Below, piece after piece: positions 13,936-27,791 of a stretch of DNA of 64,000 nt (position 1 is its first letter; every line of letters begins with the position of its first letter). Made by a program: the position numbers and the translations under genes. The DNA is from Sinonovacula constricta (Eukaryota > Mollusca > Bivalvia > Cardiida > Solecurtidae): contig CM017555.1 of the NCBI GenBank assembly GCA_007844125.1, positions 29,104,843-29,168,842 of the forward strand. Direction: 5' to 3'. Below the pieces are notes generated by a model. The model saw only the letters and a program-made list of their open reading frames with translations. It ran no database searches and had not been told where the DNA came from.

Positions 13936-15536
13936 CAGTGTAAATAACAACATCCCATCAAAGTGAAACAACTAACAGTAAACACCTGCATCGGGAAGGC
14001 AATAATTGTGAAGACAAATGAGTTTTCAAAGATAACAAATGAATGCATGCTAGAGCAACTTTGAAGGCTTATTTTATGTAACTTTTAATTTAATTTTTCA
14101 TCAAGTATAATTATTCCGTCAATCACACTCTCACTTTAATAATATTGAGAAACATACAAGCTAATCAAACATCCCGAGAGAACAAGCTGTCTACTAGGCA
14201 AACAGCCCTTAAGAGCCATCGGGGAAGCTAATAACGTTATTTTCTATATGTTTAGTCAATCAAATAAAGCACAAACGGGAAATTCTTTATGGTATGTACA
14301 TAGATTTCATTTCGCTTGATACCAGTCAGTATGCAGACCGATTAGATAAAAATTCGGGTTGTTAGGCATCTGCAGTTGCAAAATATTTTATTTGTTTCGA
14401 TTTTCGTGCATGTTATTAGTATACGTGAAACAATTTAGGTAATTTCAGTTATTCCATAAGTGTGTTTCGTGCACTACGTTGCAATCGAATATAAATTTAA
14501 AAACTTCTTATTACATTAGCTTTTTTAAAGTAGATTTTAAAACAGAAGCAGTCCTAATTGCATGATAATGGACACCGACATTGTCTGTGTACAATCCCTA
14601 AATGCACTTCAATTTTCAACGAGTTTATTTGTTTTCTTCAAGCAAATTATAACGCTAGTCTCACTCCTTTTTTCCAACGAGATACACGTTGTGTTTTGGA
14701 TTTCTTGTATTTTTGTTGTTGCTGTTGTTGTTGTATTTGTCTTAAATATGTTATTAATGCCTATTCTAATAAACGAGTAGGAGAGAAAATACCAATAATG
14801 TTTTAGCACGGTTTCATAAAAATGAAATCGACACAATCATGTTTATGACTTGACTCAGACTTGCAGGCGTTTTGCAGTTAATAATTAGTACGTCGAAACT
14901 ATTAACCTCACAGTCAGGGATGTCCCATCAAAGCCTTATGTACAGAAAATGTGAGTAGCCTACTGCTGGGACTGTCCTTTCTTACATTGAAAACAAGTCA
15001 TATGTGCGAGGTTCGTAAAAGTACCAACAACATCAGAAGCCTGCAAAATCAGTAAGAAAACACGAGCAAAGGGAACTATATTACAAAACCACACATACAA
15101 AACAAGATAAAAGTGTTTATGCAATTTAGTCGTAAATGCCAAGCAGTCAACATCATAAGGGAGTAGTCATTATGCTAGTTTACCTTGTGTTCTTCATAAA
15201 ACCAACAGAGACATGCACCCGACTTTACAGTTAATTACAACGCCTTTACTCACAACCGTTTCTAAAGAGGATAAGAATGAACATAGAGAAAAGACATTGA
15301 ATGTTTTGCTAAGTGAATTGTGTTGATGCCCTGTAGCGCGACGCCTGTATTATGGAATGCTCACGGAAACATGCTCAAGGTGAATGAATCTGTGACGTAC
15401 AGAACACTATATCTACCATATATCTATTTTATCTACTATATAAAAATACAGTACTTTCTTAGGCAACTAGAGCCGCTTCTAAGTATGCCCTTCGATAGTT
15501 GTCCTTAAAAAGAAATAAGTTCCACAGGTAACAATA

Positions 15537-15654
<118 letters not shown>

Positions 15655-16275
15655 ACATTATCAAAGCAATAATTTTATCTGCTTCGTAACGGTGTAGTGT
15701 GAATGTAGATGTTAAAACCTAGAGACGCCATTTCGTGCATAATTTCCAGAAATAGTTATAATTCATATAAAATGTGTCACCATAATCACATAATATCACA
15801 GATATCATATAATTTGGGGATGGGTAGGGTAACATAATTAAGTGGACTCATTTTAACCAAGAATACACCGTTCAACTGTATTTATATTCTTATCTTATTA
15901 TCAATAACCTAGTCAAGCGTAGGGATTTTTGTCAAAATGTATACATGTATGGCTTTGGAATTGGATTTCATTATTTGTATCGCGACTTATGGTTGTCATT
16001 GAGGGTTGCTCTTGTCATAATCATTGTACTCCGCGCACGTCTTGTCGCACTTCTATGTTGATTTTCTTTTCTTTAATAATTGCTATGGTATTACTTTTAT
16101 TGTTTATGTAACAATATGTTGGTATAGATAAATAAAAGAAATGTCGCCTTCTGAAAAGGAAAACGTTTTCTCCTTTTTTGTTTGTGCATTTTTAAATTGT
16201 TCCAGATCTCAAAATGAGGCAGTGTTTTTAGGAATGTAATATGTTACATTGGCAGTGCAGTTGTACATTTGTGAA

Positions 16276-16400
16276 CAGCGGCTCCCGTGGCTTAGCGGAA
16301 GAGTCGCCGGCTTGTAACTTCTCTGACTACTTACCTTTTCTAACTCGTGGATTTGAATTTCATTCGGGGCGAAGGATGTAATGTTAGAAGGTCTTGAAGC
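16276..16400 (+). repeat. tRNA-like SINE head, degenerate
   Basis: The segment starting CCCGTGGCTTAGCGGAAGAG looks like the D-arm and A box of a Leu/Ser-type tRNA. About 65 bases later a GTGGATTTGAATTTCATTC stretch could be a decayed B box. The layout resembles 51,785-51,870. It is too altered to be a working tRNA, and I cannot fix its 3' end. Confidence 0.4.
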
Positions 16401-17562
16401 TGAATTTCTATACGCTGTTGATTCTACCTGGTTGCAATGTTTTTCAAAAACAAAACATTTGTGGACACACATGTTCTCTTTTGCTGTATTCACTGTTTTG
16501 TGTGTTTTATAGTAACAGAAATTGTATACAATTTTGGTTATAAAGCCATATACAATCGTTAGTATAAATGAACCGTCGCACAAAAGAGCAACGGGACAAG
16601 TAACGTTTATTACACCATTCTCATTATAGCAGCCACAAAAAGCTGAGTCTAATTTTAAGAAAGAAAAGGTCCATTCTCTTGCTGCAAGTTACAGTAGCAG
16701 ATGCCATACAATCTTTATTAGGGTTACGAGACAATGGCACTTGTCACCAAATGTGTGTATCAATGTTTAAACAAAAACCGATTAATACATTTTCTCAAAA
16801 CAAATAACATACTTTTATGGAAAATATTGAACGTAATTAACTCGCATTTGCAGCTATTTCTTGATTTTAAATTATTTTATTTTAACGTTTTAATTAATAG
16901 TTCACATACAGGAAATATTTTATATCAAATATCTCGGGAACTTAGAAAAGTTGCGTAAATAAAACCACTTTTAATTAATCAGATCTATTTTGATTAATTG
17001 AACATGGTTTTACCTGTAGCATACACCCACATTAAACTTGTATTCGTCTGTATAAATAAAACAGGAAAGAAAAAACAGCAATTATTTAGATTCCAAATTT
17101 CTATTTTCTGTTTACACATTTTAACGTGATATTTATCAGCGCGTTAAGTCTTAGAGCTGTTTACCAGTCGCCTGTTAGGTAATCATCACAAAGGCATTAC
17201 TACTAGCGACAGATAAAACGTCTCTGAAAATGTCAGAGATAATTTAAGCTAAGAGCACTCACCTTCCACAACTCCAGAAAACTAATGAAATCTGTTGCAT
17301 TATCTAATAGCAATGTCTGAGAGTTGCATTTGTCACATTGTGTTTACGTCTGAATACTACCATACACAAATCCCTAATGTGTTTCTTTCATGGAAAGTCA
17401 CGTTGACATTTACAAAAGTGTGTGTTTGTGATTGTTCATTACATCTTCAATAAATTATACTTAAGACAATGTGTGGCGTTAACTGAAAAGCACAAACCAA
17501 CTCTTGTAACATTTTAAAATTTAGTTTCTATTTTATTAAACAAAACAATCCTGTTACTATTC

Positions 17563-17633
17563 AACACACACACACACACCCACCCCCCCCCCCCCACACA
17601 CACACAGACACACAGACACACAAACACACACAG

Positions 17634-17674
<41 letters not shown>
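17563..17674. repeat. Compound (CA)n / poly(C) / (TA)n tract
   Basis: CA repeats flank a run of about 15 C at 17,580-17,595 and pass into about 20 bases of TA. The Cys/Val-rich minus-strand frame across it is an artefact. Confidence 0.95.
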
Positions 17675-18204
17675 GTGTATGTTAAGGGTAGTATTAGTAA
17701 GGATACAACGAAGCTAATACTATATAAATAAACTTTTCTAAACTTAAGAACAACACATTTATCCATGGTTGAAAGTATACATTCCTTATACGAATGAATA
17801 GCAAATGAAATTGCGATAAAATAAAAGTTTGCTTTTAAATTGAATTTTACGCTCAGAAAATGTTTGTGTCTTACAAATTTATATTCCTCCAGTGAAAACT
17901 GAAGTGTCAGTTCCTAAAGGAAGAGTCACGAAAAAAACAACAACAACAACAACAACAAAACGTGGAGATAAATCGTGAATAACATGCAAATGAGTAACGG
18001 TTATATAATAATGTCACCATAGTTGGCTTAGTGAGGTAGTATTTCTAGTTTGTCATAGAACTTAAATATTAAAACAGGGCAAAATATACAAGAGCAGAAA
18101 CAGTGAAGGGTTCTCTTGAATTTTTGTCTGATCAGAAATATTAAATTACGACGCACATCAAAAATACACTAATCATAGAATGAATTATAAAAGACTATAT
18201 TCAC

Positions 18205-18470
18205 GGCGATATTTTCCACAACCTGCCATACTACTCAATTAACACTGCGGAGACTACAAAGGCAGAAACAGTACAGGTTGTATGAGAGTTGCAACATAGA
18301 GTAAAAGTGACAAAAGGCACAAGGTCAAAGTAATTGTATGCCAGTCAAATTTAAAAGCCACACGACAATTTCAAAACGAGACATTACATATTAAATAGTA
18401 AACACAACAGTTACCTCATTGGAGCAAAAACCTCGCACGTAATGAGGACGCTTTCTCAAATAAAACAGTG
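18205..18470 (+). repeat. A-family repeat within C1, diverged
   Basis: Recognisable pieces are ACAACCTGCCATACTACTC, ACTGCGGAGACTAC, a CAGTTACCTCATTGGA segment and CCTCGCAC. They lie in the same order as in the copies at 60.1-60.4 kb and 10.7-10.9 kb. The hairpin arms of the core are deleted here. Its place within module C agrees with C3. Confidence 0.6.
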
Positions 18471-19849
18471 AGAGGAAATTGTATTGATTTGATCCAAAAC
18501 ATTACAGGTGATGACGCATACTTAGGTAAATATTAATAGTGTACGCATTGTAACAACCGTTGTTGAATAAAGACGTCTTATAGTGGCTTTGTAATAGTCG
18601 GTTTTAAAAAGTGAAACTGTAATTGTGTAAAAAAAGAAGACTGGGATGCTGCTTTCAAGTATTAAACATTGTGAGGTTAAAATGGCCTTTTATGTCGTAC
18701 ACAATTAGTGGTGGAATAGATGCGTTGTGAATTTCTGTCATAAACAAGACAAATTAGGAAAGCAAGGCCTTTGTGTGTATCGATATTACGGCCATTTTAT
18801 ATAGAAAATTCTCAATTTGTCTACAATCAGTCAGAGTTTGATTGTGGAATACTGTTTTCTCTCAATGGCTATTACATATTACTAAAAGGTTGAGATGGTT
18901 TTATTAATATAAAGGTGCACTGTAGCAAATAATATCATTATACCGTGTTATCGTTTACTGCTTAAGTAGGGCTAGATATTTCTCTAAACCATTTTAGGTC
19001 AACAGTCTGAATATTTGTATATAAAGTTTAAGCTAAATTTCGGACTTAGAAAAGGTTATTACTTATATGTGTTCTTGTGGTGGGGACTTCAAATTAATAC
19101 AGTGATGTTTGTACGGTGATAATTTTGTGCGTTAATGACATAATTGTTTTACCTTAAGCAAGAGCTGTATATTTCTTGCTTCTCTTGTGTCAATACAAAT
19201 TAACATTAATAACGTTTTACCTTTGACTTGTTTCGCTACAGTTCGTTTCCTGTACTTGTGAACAACGACACATTGCAAATTAAATTGTAGGTGGATGACT
19301 TTTCTTTTAAATCGCTTCTCAAATTCTTATTATATTCAGTAAAACGGATTTTTGGATTAACTTGTTGCAATTTATGACGAAAGCACTTGTGCTGTTTATT
19401 AGAAGAATCACGTTGACTACTTAAATTTCAATATACTTCTATAACATCTGCAAATGTAAACATTTAAAACGTGCTCCGATCACAAAAAGCTGTGTTTCAA
19501 TTGTTACTTTATCCCCAAGAGATTTCGGAAACAATTAACTGTATAATGTGTGAATGGATTTTGGAAATAATCTTATTCACCTATTAACATTTTAAAATGC
19601 AGTGTATAATATGCTATTAAGGTCGTGGAGTGTTAGAGAGTGAAGAAAACACAACTAGCGATACATTGTTGAAATCAACATCTTATTTATTAGTAATAGG
19701 AGTATGACAGCTTTAACCTCGCATGCAAAACATGAGCACTAATTGATTGCATAACAACAGGCAAGTTTACCTGCTGCAACGACCGGCTTTTAATTTACAA
19801 ATGAAGTTGTTGTCTGTAAATCTGAGGTGATGCACCATTTGGGGCCATT
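18471..19849. other. No recognised gene (interior of C1)
   Basis: AT-rich DNA without long open frames or microsatellites. Any counterpart in C2 or C3 is too diverged to follow by eye. Confidence 0.4.
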
Positions 19850-21396
19850 ATCTTTGGAACCTGAAAGCTTCTCAACAGCATGTTGCTAGGAAAACTGATG
19901 TCCATGACCGATTTGCATATACTTTCTGAGACACACAAATAAGCCTTATTATTGACGGGAATAAACTTGTTTTGAAATCATAGTGAGTAAGCCTATTCGC
20001 TTTAATCAAAACGAGAACTACATTTTCTAATCTTTTCTCAATCCTATTAAGATATCAAAACATAGATTAATTTTGTTTAAGATCTAAAGATAAAATGAAA
20101 ATACTGCAATGTTTCGCATGTCAGTCTATCTTGATTTTTAATTCTTCAAAATACCAGCCAAAATATTTAAAATTTGAACAAATGCAATTTGCACAAATCT
20201 TTGAAACTGTATTTTTCAGATACAGCTGTTCGTGATCGATTTGAACCATATCGTATGTCCCCAGATTGTTCATTATAAGTATTTTGATATATACTTTTAA
20301 AATCGTTCAAACACGAATGAAACATGCCCGATATCAGCAACGGAAACGAAGGTGCTATAAATCAAAAGTAAATAATTTAAAACAAACAACAAAAAACAAT
20401 GTTTTTTACGAAAACGTGTGATTCTTCTGTACAGTATTTCACAAAGAAAGAATACCAACATTTTAGAGCAAACCAGTATGTTAAAACATGTTAAAATGTT
20501 GTAAAATACTATCTTAGGTACACAAGCATTTGTGTGTCTCTGTCTGTGCATTTACACAGTTTATTTTAAGGAAACGGAACATGTTTAAGCTTAAAGACTT
20601 TCGAAAACACCTCTATTTAGAATACTTTTTGAGGTCTCTTTAGCATGTACTATCAATTCCAGGACGACCGATTTGACGCATTGGAATACGGAACTGTTAA
20701 TGTGTTACTACATAACGTAAAATAAACAAAGCAGAAACTATTTTGTATATAAAAGGATGTTCGTTTCCACAAGTGACACTATTAAAATCCGACCTGATCA
20801 ACAAATCAACTCTTTTAAACAGCAATGTTGAACAATGTACAGTGTCCTGTTCCATTGCTTTATGTCTCTTCTACAAGAACTAGTTTGCTAATTTTTCGAG
20901 TAGTATTTAAAATTATAATATTTGTGGTTAGTCTCTTAAGGCCTCTTAATTTTTTTTCTTATAACGTTTGAGAGCAGTTTCAACGAGAAAGTCCTTAACA
21001 CAAGCTCGGAAATCTCCCAAAGCCTCTATCTTAGACACATATGAGACATCCTAATCGGGGTCATTATCTTGATAACAACGGTATGCAAGACTTACATGAT
21101 AACGTAGACGACATCAGACTTCCGTCAGGTGTGTTATAAACCCTTCAGATAAACTAACCTATGCATGTATTCGGGACGGAAACAATAAAACACTGTCATA
21201 AAATATGATGTTTTCCGAAGCTCCACTCATAACCCCATGTCATAGAAATGAACATCATGATCGGATAATTAATTTTACATATCAGTATGTCTTTACTATT
21301 CAACGAACTGAGGCACTGGTCGCGTATTCAAGCAATTTTTATTATCGAAACAACAGCTGAATATGATGTGAAATAGCATGATTATGCCGTCTTGTC

Positions 21397-21438
21397 ACTG
21401 TAAATATAACCAACATTCCCAACAGCATAAGTCGATAA

Positions 21439-21474
<36 letters not shown>

Positions 21475-21512
21475 CGACTTATAATGTTGGGAATGTTGGT
21501 TATATTTACAGT
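21397..21512. repeat. Inverted repeat with (TA)n loop
   Basis: Arms of 42 bases at 21,397-21,438 and 21,471-21,512 are reverse complements except at two adjacent positions. The 32-base loop is almost wholly TA, and a second (TA)n tract follows the right arm to about 21,530. The combination of long inverted repeat and TA tract repeats the situation at 2.41-2.63 kb with unrelated arm sequence. Confidence 0.92.
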
Positions 21513-21530
21513 ATATATATATATATATAT

Positions 21531-23167
21531 AGATCTCGAGGTAGGTGTGAGTTGTAAATTAAAACAGTTTATAAAGCCACAATTTTGCTAGTAAAATGTA
21601 AAACGTATTGTACTATTATAATGTGTATTGCAAGGCACCCTACCACATTCCATTGCACACTAAACCAAGGAAACCTAAAGTATCAGTATTGACACAAATT
21701 TAATATATCAACATTCCTTACCTTGATCGCTACACAAACTCTTCAACTAATCCTAGACTGTTTCATTAAATGACGAATGCACACATTTAGCTCGTTATCG
21801 TTCGAAACTACATGTTTCAAATTCAAAAGATTCAAATTCATTGTTTTTCTTCGAGGAAAATACTGAAAGCGCGATACTATAACTACTTAGACCACTATAA
21901 TAACCCCATTTGGCAATTTCGCAGACTGATAGTGTCAAGGCGATACCCACTTGCTTCCCTCTATTGTATGTTCTTTCCAATTGTGCATTGACTGTCATGG
22001 GAATATCTTACTCTTGTTTCTTTGTTTACTCATTGCCGTACGTATATGGATTTGTCATATTTTCTTTTTTAAGTATGTTTTAGTGACTAGAATAAGTGAA
22101 AATGAAAAGTTGGTACTGAAAACATGAGTATTAAATATTGGAAAATTCGATAAACAGAAACTATTTTAGACAATATTAAAAACATATTATTAAGCTTGAA
22201 ATTAAAAGAGTAAATATTGAATTAAAACCTGAGCAATGAGATTAAATAATATTAAAGTCTCATTTGATTAAAATAAGAAATCTTAATATCAGATTGAGAA
22301 GATCCGAATGTTTGTATGAAAAGTAAAATATTTAATAGAGATCGGTAAATTTTAATAAAAAAATACACAATGTTACCATTTCTGTAATCAAGCGACGTTT
22401 CAGCATGTAAGAGGCTTTTTTGTTTTTGAAATGGTGTATGAATTGCATATCCTCGGTCGTTTATATACAGCTTTCCCCACATTTCTATTAACTATTTTGC
22501 AACAGCATTCTCATATGATTAATTGCTATGATACCGTTTACCTTGACTGAAGTGTATACCATTTGTACATGATCTATGATAACACGAATCTTCTTGTGTA
22601 ATTGTGTAATATAATACCTACTATTAAATGCGATGATGATTTTATTGTAACAACATATATTATCTTTTATTTGCAATACTCAGTCCTAGAAATATTAGTT
22701 GTGGTGCAGTTAAACTTTTTACAATGCTCTGATTTCTTGAAGTGTATGTGTTTATGGTGTTAAAAACCACATTTTAGAGTTGGCTAAATGAGTTTCCTGT
22801 ATAGAAGGAAACAAAAACTAGACACTAATGAAAAAAAACAACAACGCTTGAATCTTTGTCAAATAAGCTCAACTATGGATTATAGTCATAATCTCTCATA
22901 AAACAACAATTCAGCTTGATGCTTTTAAATCTACCACTTTTCCTCTATTGTGAGGCTAACTTTTATGGTAGATAATTTCACAAAAGACTCACCGACATCC
23001 TTATCACTGTATACTATTTATATGTTTGTGTACATTTGAACTCAGCTGACAACAGTTATAAGGTTAGATCAGCATTATCGGATACGAAGTGTCTCATTGT
23101 TATTTTTGAAATTTGCTAGTCTAATATGTTACGATATTTAGAAATTTAATTTAATAATAAATCAGAT
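21531..23167. other. No recognised gene
   Basis: AT-rich DNA with short frames only. No repeat family was recognised by eye. Confidence 0.45.
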
Positions 23168-23337
23168 GTTATCCGACTAGGCAATATCGCCCATATTATA
23201 AGGAAAGCACACTGGCTCTTTTCATATTCTGCAAAGCATAGTCGAGGCTATCCGGTTATCCGACTAGGCAATATCGCCCATATTATAAGGAAAGCACACT
23301 GGCTCTTTTCATATTCTGCAAAGCATAGTCGAGGCTA
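23168..23337. repeat. Perfect 87-bp tandem duplication
   Basis: Two units of 87 and 83 bases (23,168-23,254 and 23,255-23,337) starting GTTATCCGACTAGGCAAT appear identical across the shared length. The lack of differences means a recent event, or possibly an assembly artefact. There is no open frame through it. Confidence 0.93.
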
Positions 23338-26300
23338 CAATTCAAGCTTCAAGTATCAACCAAACAATGTTGTAGCTGCTGCTCGCCCAAAGGGGTCACT
23401 CAAGAAGTGAGATATGGGTTAAACGTACCAAACAGTCATTTTTTAAATAAAATTAACGGATTGCCTGAAAAGCGAACACGACTTCGACTGATAAATTAGT
23501 ATCTTTACGCATCGATATAGTTCAATGAAAATAAATACAATAAGACGAGGTTCAGTTTGTGTTGCTTTTTAGGGTCTTACTTGCATGTTTACTGCTGATA
23601 ACAGCTGCACTTGTTTGTATTCCCCATTGCAACAATGCTTCTGAGCGTGAACGTTGTTATTCAATAGCTTTTATAATGTCTCTTGTGAAAATAACAAAGC
23701 ATTGCAATGTTTGTATTGATTTCGTATGTACTTTTAATATGTATGCAATAACTGTTAATGAGAGGCCTCGTAATTATAAAACCAACAGCATCATTATTTC
23801 GTTTTAAATAACATACTGTTTGTGATTATTATACAAACCTGCAACGTATGACGCTAGCAGCATACCTAGCAAATGTGCATTGATGAAATAAATTTATGAT
23901 TCGATGACATTACCTCGTCGTCAACTTTAAAACCTCTGTTTATTTTAAGTATAGTCGCCGACAAAAATAGAAATAGGGAATTGTTGGTATAAATAATATA
24001 ATAAACCACGTATTAAAAGAAGTCTGGATCATCCGTCAAAGCTATTTCAGTGTTCACATCTGTTTAAAACTGTCTAACATATCTTGTCCGGCAACCTTGC
24101 TTATGACTTCTAAACCACAATAATTTATTTCCGAGCAATTTTGGTTAATATACCAGGTGGTCTCAATTAATGGGTTTACATGGCGCTAGATTGTATCAAA
24201 GAAGTATTTCACAAGCATATCTTTTAAACAATTAGATCCAAAAAAGAACGTCGGATTGATTAGAAACACAATGATCAAAACTTATAATATTCTATTGCTT
24301 TTCTGTAATTTTACACAACGAAACGCGTTCGTCATTTGTGTAACATGGCAGTTATAATAGCAAACTACTTTAAACAGCAGACGTTAACTTCTTGAACAGG
24401 ACTGTTTTTAGAATAAACTCGAGTGTTTGTGAGTGTGTGTGTGTGTGTTTGCGGGTGTGTGCATGTGTGTGCGTGTGTGTATGAGCGCGCGTGCGTGTTC
24501 AGAAAAGTTCCCCCTCGCATAAGCAATATAAAGTGTAAATTTGAGGCATTGGGGCTGGGCGTAACATGTGGTGGGTCTAGGTATTCAAAGATAAGGTAAT
24601 CATAACTTATTTTTCTTCCTAAGTGATTACGCCGCCTCTAAGTTCATCCATAAATCGTTACAACGTTCAAAACAACGCAACCATATGCTCAAGAGTCAGG
24701 AGAGTTCTTAGTTTAATTACGAAATTTAAATAACTGTTATGATACGATCGACGATGATGTGATCTCTTGCTATACAGTTGCTCTCTCAAGATCAGATCAC
24801 AACAATTTTAAGAATAGTATGCATTCAAACAATTGCACATTGTTGTTGCACTCAGCTAGCCTTACACAGATATGTGTTTATGCCTTTTATGAACTAAGAT
24901 TCATTCGTACAGAGTGATATGACCGTACCGTATTCTTTGGGCTCAAGTGGCGACTCTTCCACGCAGTTTTTTTGCATTTCAATCATCTACACATTAGCAC
25001 TGGCAACTATTGAGGCAGAAGTAACAAAACAATGCACGAATACAATAGAAAACTGGAAAATATTATAAATTAAATGTAATTATACGAAATTTGCATATCA
25101 TGGGGGAAAGTTCCATATCTGCAATGTCGTTTCTTTACAAATCTTGAATTAATTTCACATCAGATTAGCATATTTTGCATATTGTTGCATATTGCATGCA
25201 TTTCCGTATAAAGATCATATTACTTTATGTAATATAATATGTACCGTTCTTTGCGAGAATATAAATTCAACTAACACATGAGTAGTATTTTCAAGTCTAG
25301 ACAAGAGAAAATGTAGGAATATATTCATGGGACGATTTTATTTCATTGTAAGTGAAGCAGATTCTAAAATGCGATATTTCAAATTAAGTCAAAAGAAGAC
25401 TAATGTCATATTGTATTATCACCCACTGTTGTATTTTAGATGTATAGCAATCTCCTGAATCATTGCGAACAATCCAATTCAGTTGAGTGCAATAAACCGA
25501 AAAGATGCGACGTTTACACCAACTCTTTGGCATCTTGTTGTATCGTGAATTCTAGTCACATATTATTCTGAACAGCCACCTTTTCCGTAAAAACTGTCTA
25601 AATCTCCGGTGAATAATACGAAAACTTGATTTATGCAAACTTAATAATGACCAGCAGACATGCTTAAGAATACAAATATTGGAGACACTAACTAGCTCTA
25701 ATATGAACCGCACAGGAACACTTGTGATCACTTGTAAACAGGTCGTAGTTACGTGGTGCTAGTAAATGAAGAAATCAACGACCGCAGTGATGATGATAAA
25801 CCTGAAAGAAGGAAACTAATATTTGCTTATTATTTCACCCAGTGCATGCAATTCTGCGTACAAGGATTCAATGATAGATTACATCTACGTCATAGCCTTA
25901 TCAATTATATGTGGTATGATAGAGCTTCTTTTATATGCATAGTACACTTCGGGCCATTAGATGATTAATTGGTATGTGTTATATAAGGGTAAGGTACACA
26001 TTGGCATGCACAACCTTTATTCAGTTTGGAGTTGGACACACATTGAATCTCGCAATAAATGTAAGAGTGAAATCAAAACAATAATACAACTAAACATTTG
26101 TATGGTCAAGAGACAGTTTCAAGTGTATATATTAACACACACAACGAAAAAATGTGCAACAAAATAAAATCTGCAGTGTCATACAAAGCAGTTCTGTTGA
26201 TTTGTTTGTCTTTTGTTATCTTAAAGTTATTTTTGATCTTGTTTTGTTTTAGTTAGAGCGCACCTAATCTCACAAACAAAATCATCCTCATATTCACGAC

Positions 26301-26879
26301 GTGCATAAACAATCTCACCTGACCACGCTAATATTGATGCTTTGTCCCAAGAACAATGGAAAAAACGTCATTCTGGTCCTGTCAACAATATACAAATACA
26401 GACTTTTGTTGAGATCAATATGTAGTTTTCAGGAGCTGGCTCATGTAACATACGTCTTTACCTTCTTTGTCCTATACCCTATTTAAAGACGCTATCGTTG
26501 TTGGATTTTAACAACGCGCAATCCGCGCTACTCATTTAAACATATCAATTTCGAATAAGCCGATCCAATTTGCAAACGTTAATTTCCTCAGATCGTTCTA
26601 ACATTTAATCTTGACCGATAGCTACAAACGAATGCACTGTAGAAAACATTATGTAGCAGGTGTTTATACAAAAAGGCGTCTATCTATCAGAATACTTTCT
26701 CAGTTTACTTTTATCCCAATCCCCGAGTTTGTTATGATTAAGTATTCAATAAATATATTTAACATTCACTGTAAACTAGCGTTGATCTAGCCTCGTAAAG
26801 TGTAAATGATAACAACGTATTGCAGTACAATGCGATTTATGAAGTATTATGTGAGTAAACTCTTAGGCTTTGGAACGAT
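23338..26879. other. No confident gene; (GT)n tract
   Basis: A GT-rich tract with GC, AT and TTT interruptions lies at about 24,424-24,500. Open frames of 60-82 codons occur at 23,559, 25,753, 25,961 and 26,301, without family resemblance. The frame near 23,559 starts with a hydrophobic, signal-like stretch but has no ATG and is listed only as a weak observation. Confidence 0.45.
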
Positions 26880-27275
26880 GACTCAGATGGCAAACATGTA
26901 TCTGCACGTTCATGAAGTTCAAATTCCAAACGTGATACCAACGTACGTGAAGAAGCGGGGTTAAGGCAGGGCTAAGAACCAAAAGTGTTCAACTATTGAA
27001 AACTATGTTATCTTCATTTACAGTAGGGACAAATAGCTCTGCATATAAAGCTGTCCTAACGTAACATTGAAGCGCTTGATAAAACAGCAAAGCGTTGCGA
27101 CTCAGTAACACATTTGTTTTTATAGATGTACAAGAAACTAAGACTAACAGTTACAACAGAAATATCCACCATCAAAAAGCAACAGTGTAAAAAGTCATTA
27201 TTATGATGCTTTTTACCGCATCACCCATCATTCGCCGAGAAAGGAAACTCATTCTAGTTTACTTCCTGTTTGCCA
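26880..27275 (+). repeat. Module B, copy 1
   Basis: Matches by eye the copy at 42.8-43.3 kb. Shared points are GCTTGATAAAA.CAG, TTTTATAGA.GTACAA, ACAGTAACA-like and GATGCTTTT.AC.GC.T, then CATCATT.GCCGAG. The last motif also occurs in the copies at 29.7 and 48.2 kb. There is no coding potential. It lies between modules C1 and C2. Confidence 0.65.
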
Positions 27276-27297
27276 TGTAACCAGCTAAAGCATAAAA

Positions 27298-27427
27298 CTG
27301 TCCACAATGTAACAAACTGTCCACAATGTAACAAACTGTCCACAATGTAACAAACTGTCCACAATGTAACAAACTGTCCACAATATAACAAACTGTCCAC
27401 AATGTTACAAATTGTCCCCAATGTAAG
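27298..27427. repeat. 19-bp minisatellite, about 6.6 copies
   Basis: Unit CCACAATGTAACAAACTGT. The first four units look identical, and the last three carry single changes (ATATAACA, GTTACAAA, GTCCCCA). Decay only at the right edge suggests recent expansion of the left units. The peptide repeats on the minus strand are artefacts. Confidence 0.95.
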
Positions 27428-27703
27428 AGGTTGCATAAGCAACCAGTGCTGCAGAGCACAGAAAACACGAATTTAAAATAAAGTGCACTTCTTTTAAATA
27501 TAAATGTTATACACAAACATGTGTTTAAGCAGAATGTTGACGTTTCCGTGACAAATGAAATATAAAGAACATTTAATCCGCTGGTCAGGTTGAGCTGCGC
27601 CTGCTCGCTTCGTTGATTAAATAGAAACATGTGCAACGCGATTTGATTTCATTCAAACGACTGTAGTTTTAGCAAAAAAACATGCCACACATGGTTGTTC
27701 CAG

Positions 27704-27791
27704 GTTATTGTTGTTGTTGTTGTTGTGTGTGTGTGTGTTTGTTTGTTTGTGTGTGTGTGTGTGTGTGTGTGCGCGTGTGTGTGTGTGTGTT
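27704..27791. repeat. (TTG)n / (TG)n microsatellite
   Basis: Five TTG units lead into TG repeats interrupted by TTTG and a GCGC. Confidence 0.92.

Noticed and set aside
16209..16583. 124-codon minus-strand frame
   Set aside because: It overlaps a tRNA-like SINE relic and has no recognisable domain or splice support.
23559..23807. Calling the hydrophobic frame a secreted peptide gene
   Set aside because: It has no ATG in frame before an upstream stop and no promoter; retained only as a weak observation.
27298..27427. CRISPR-like array
   Set aside because: It has contiguous 19-bp units without spacers in animal DNA, so it is a minisatellite.
27259..27636. 125-codon minus-strand frame
   Set aside because: A large part is the translation of the 19-bp minisatellite; the remainder shows no family resemblance.
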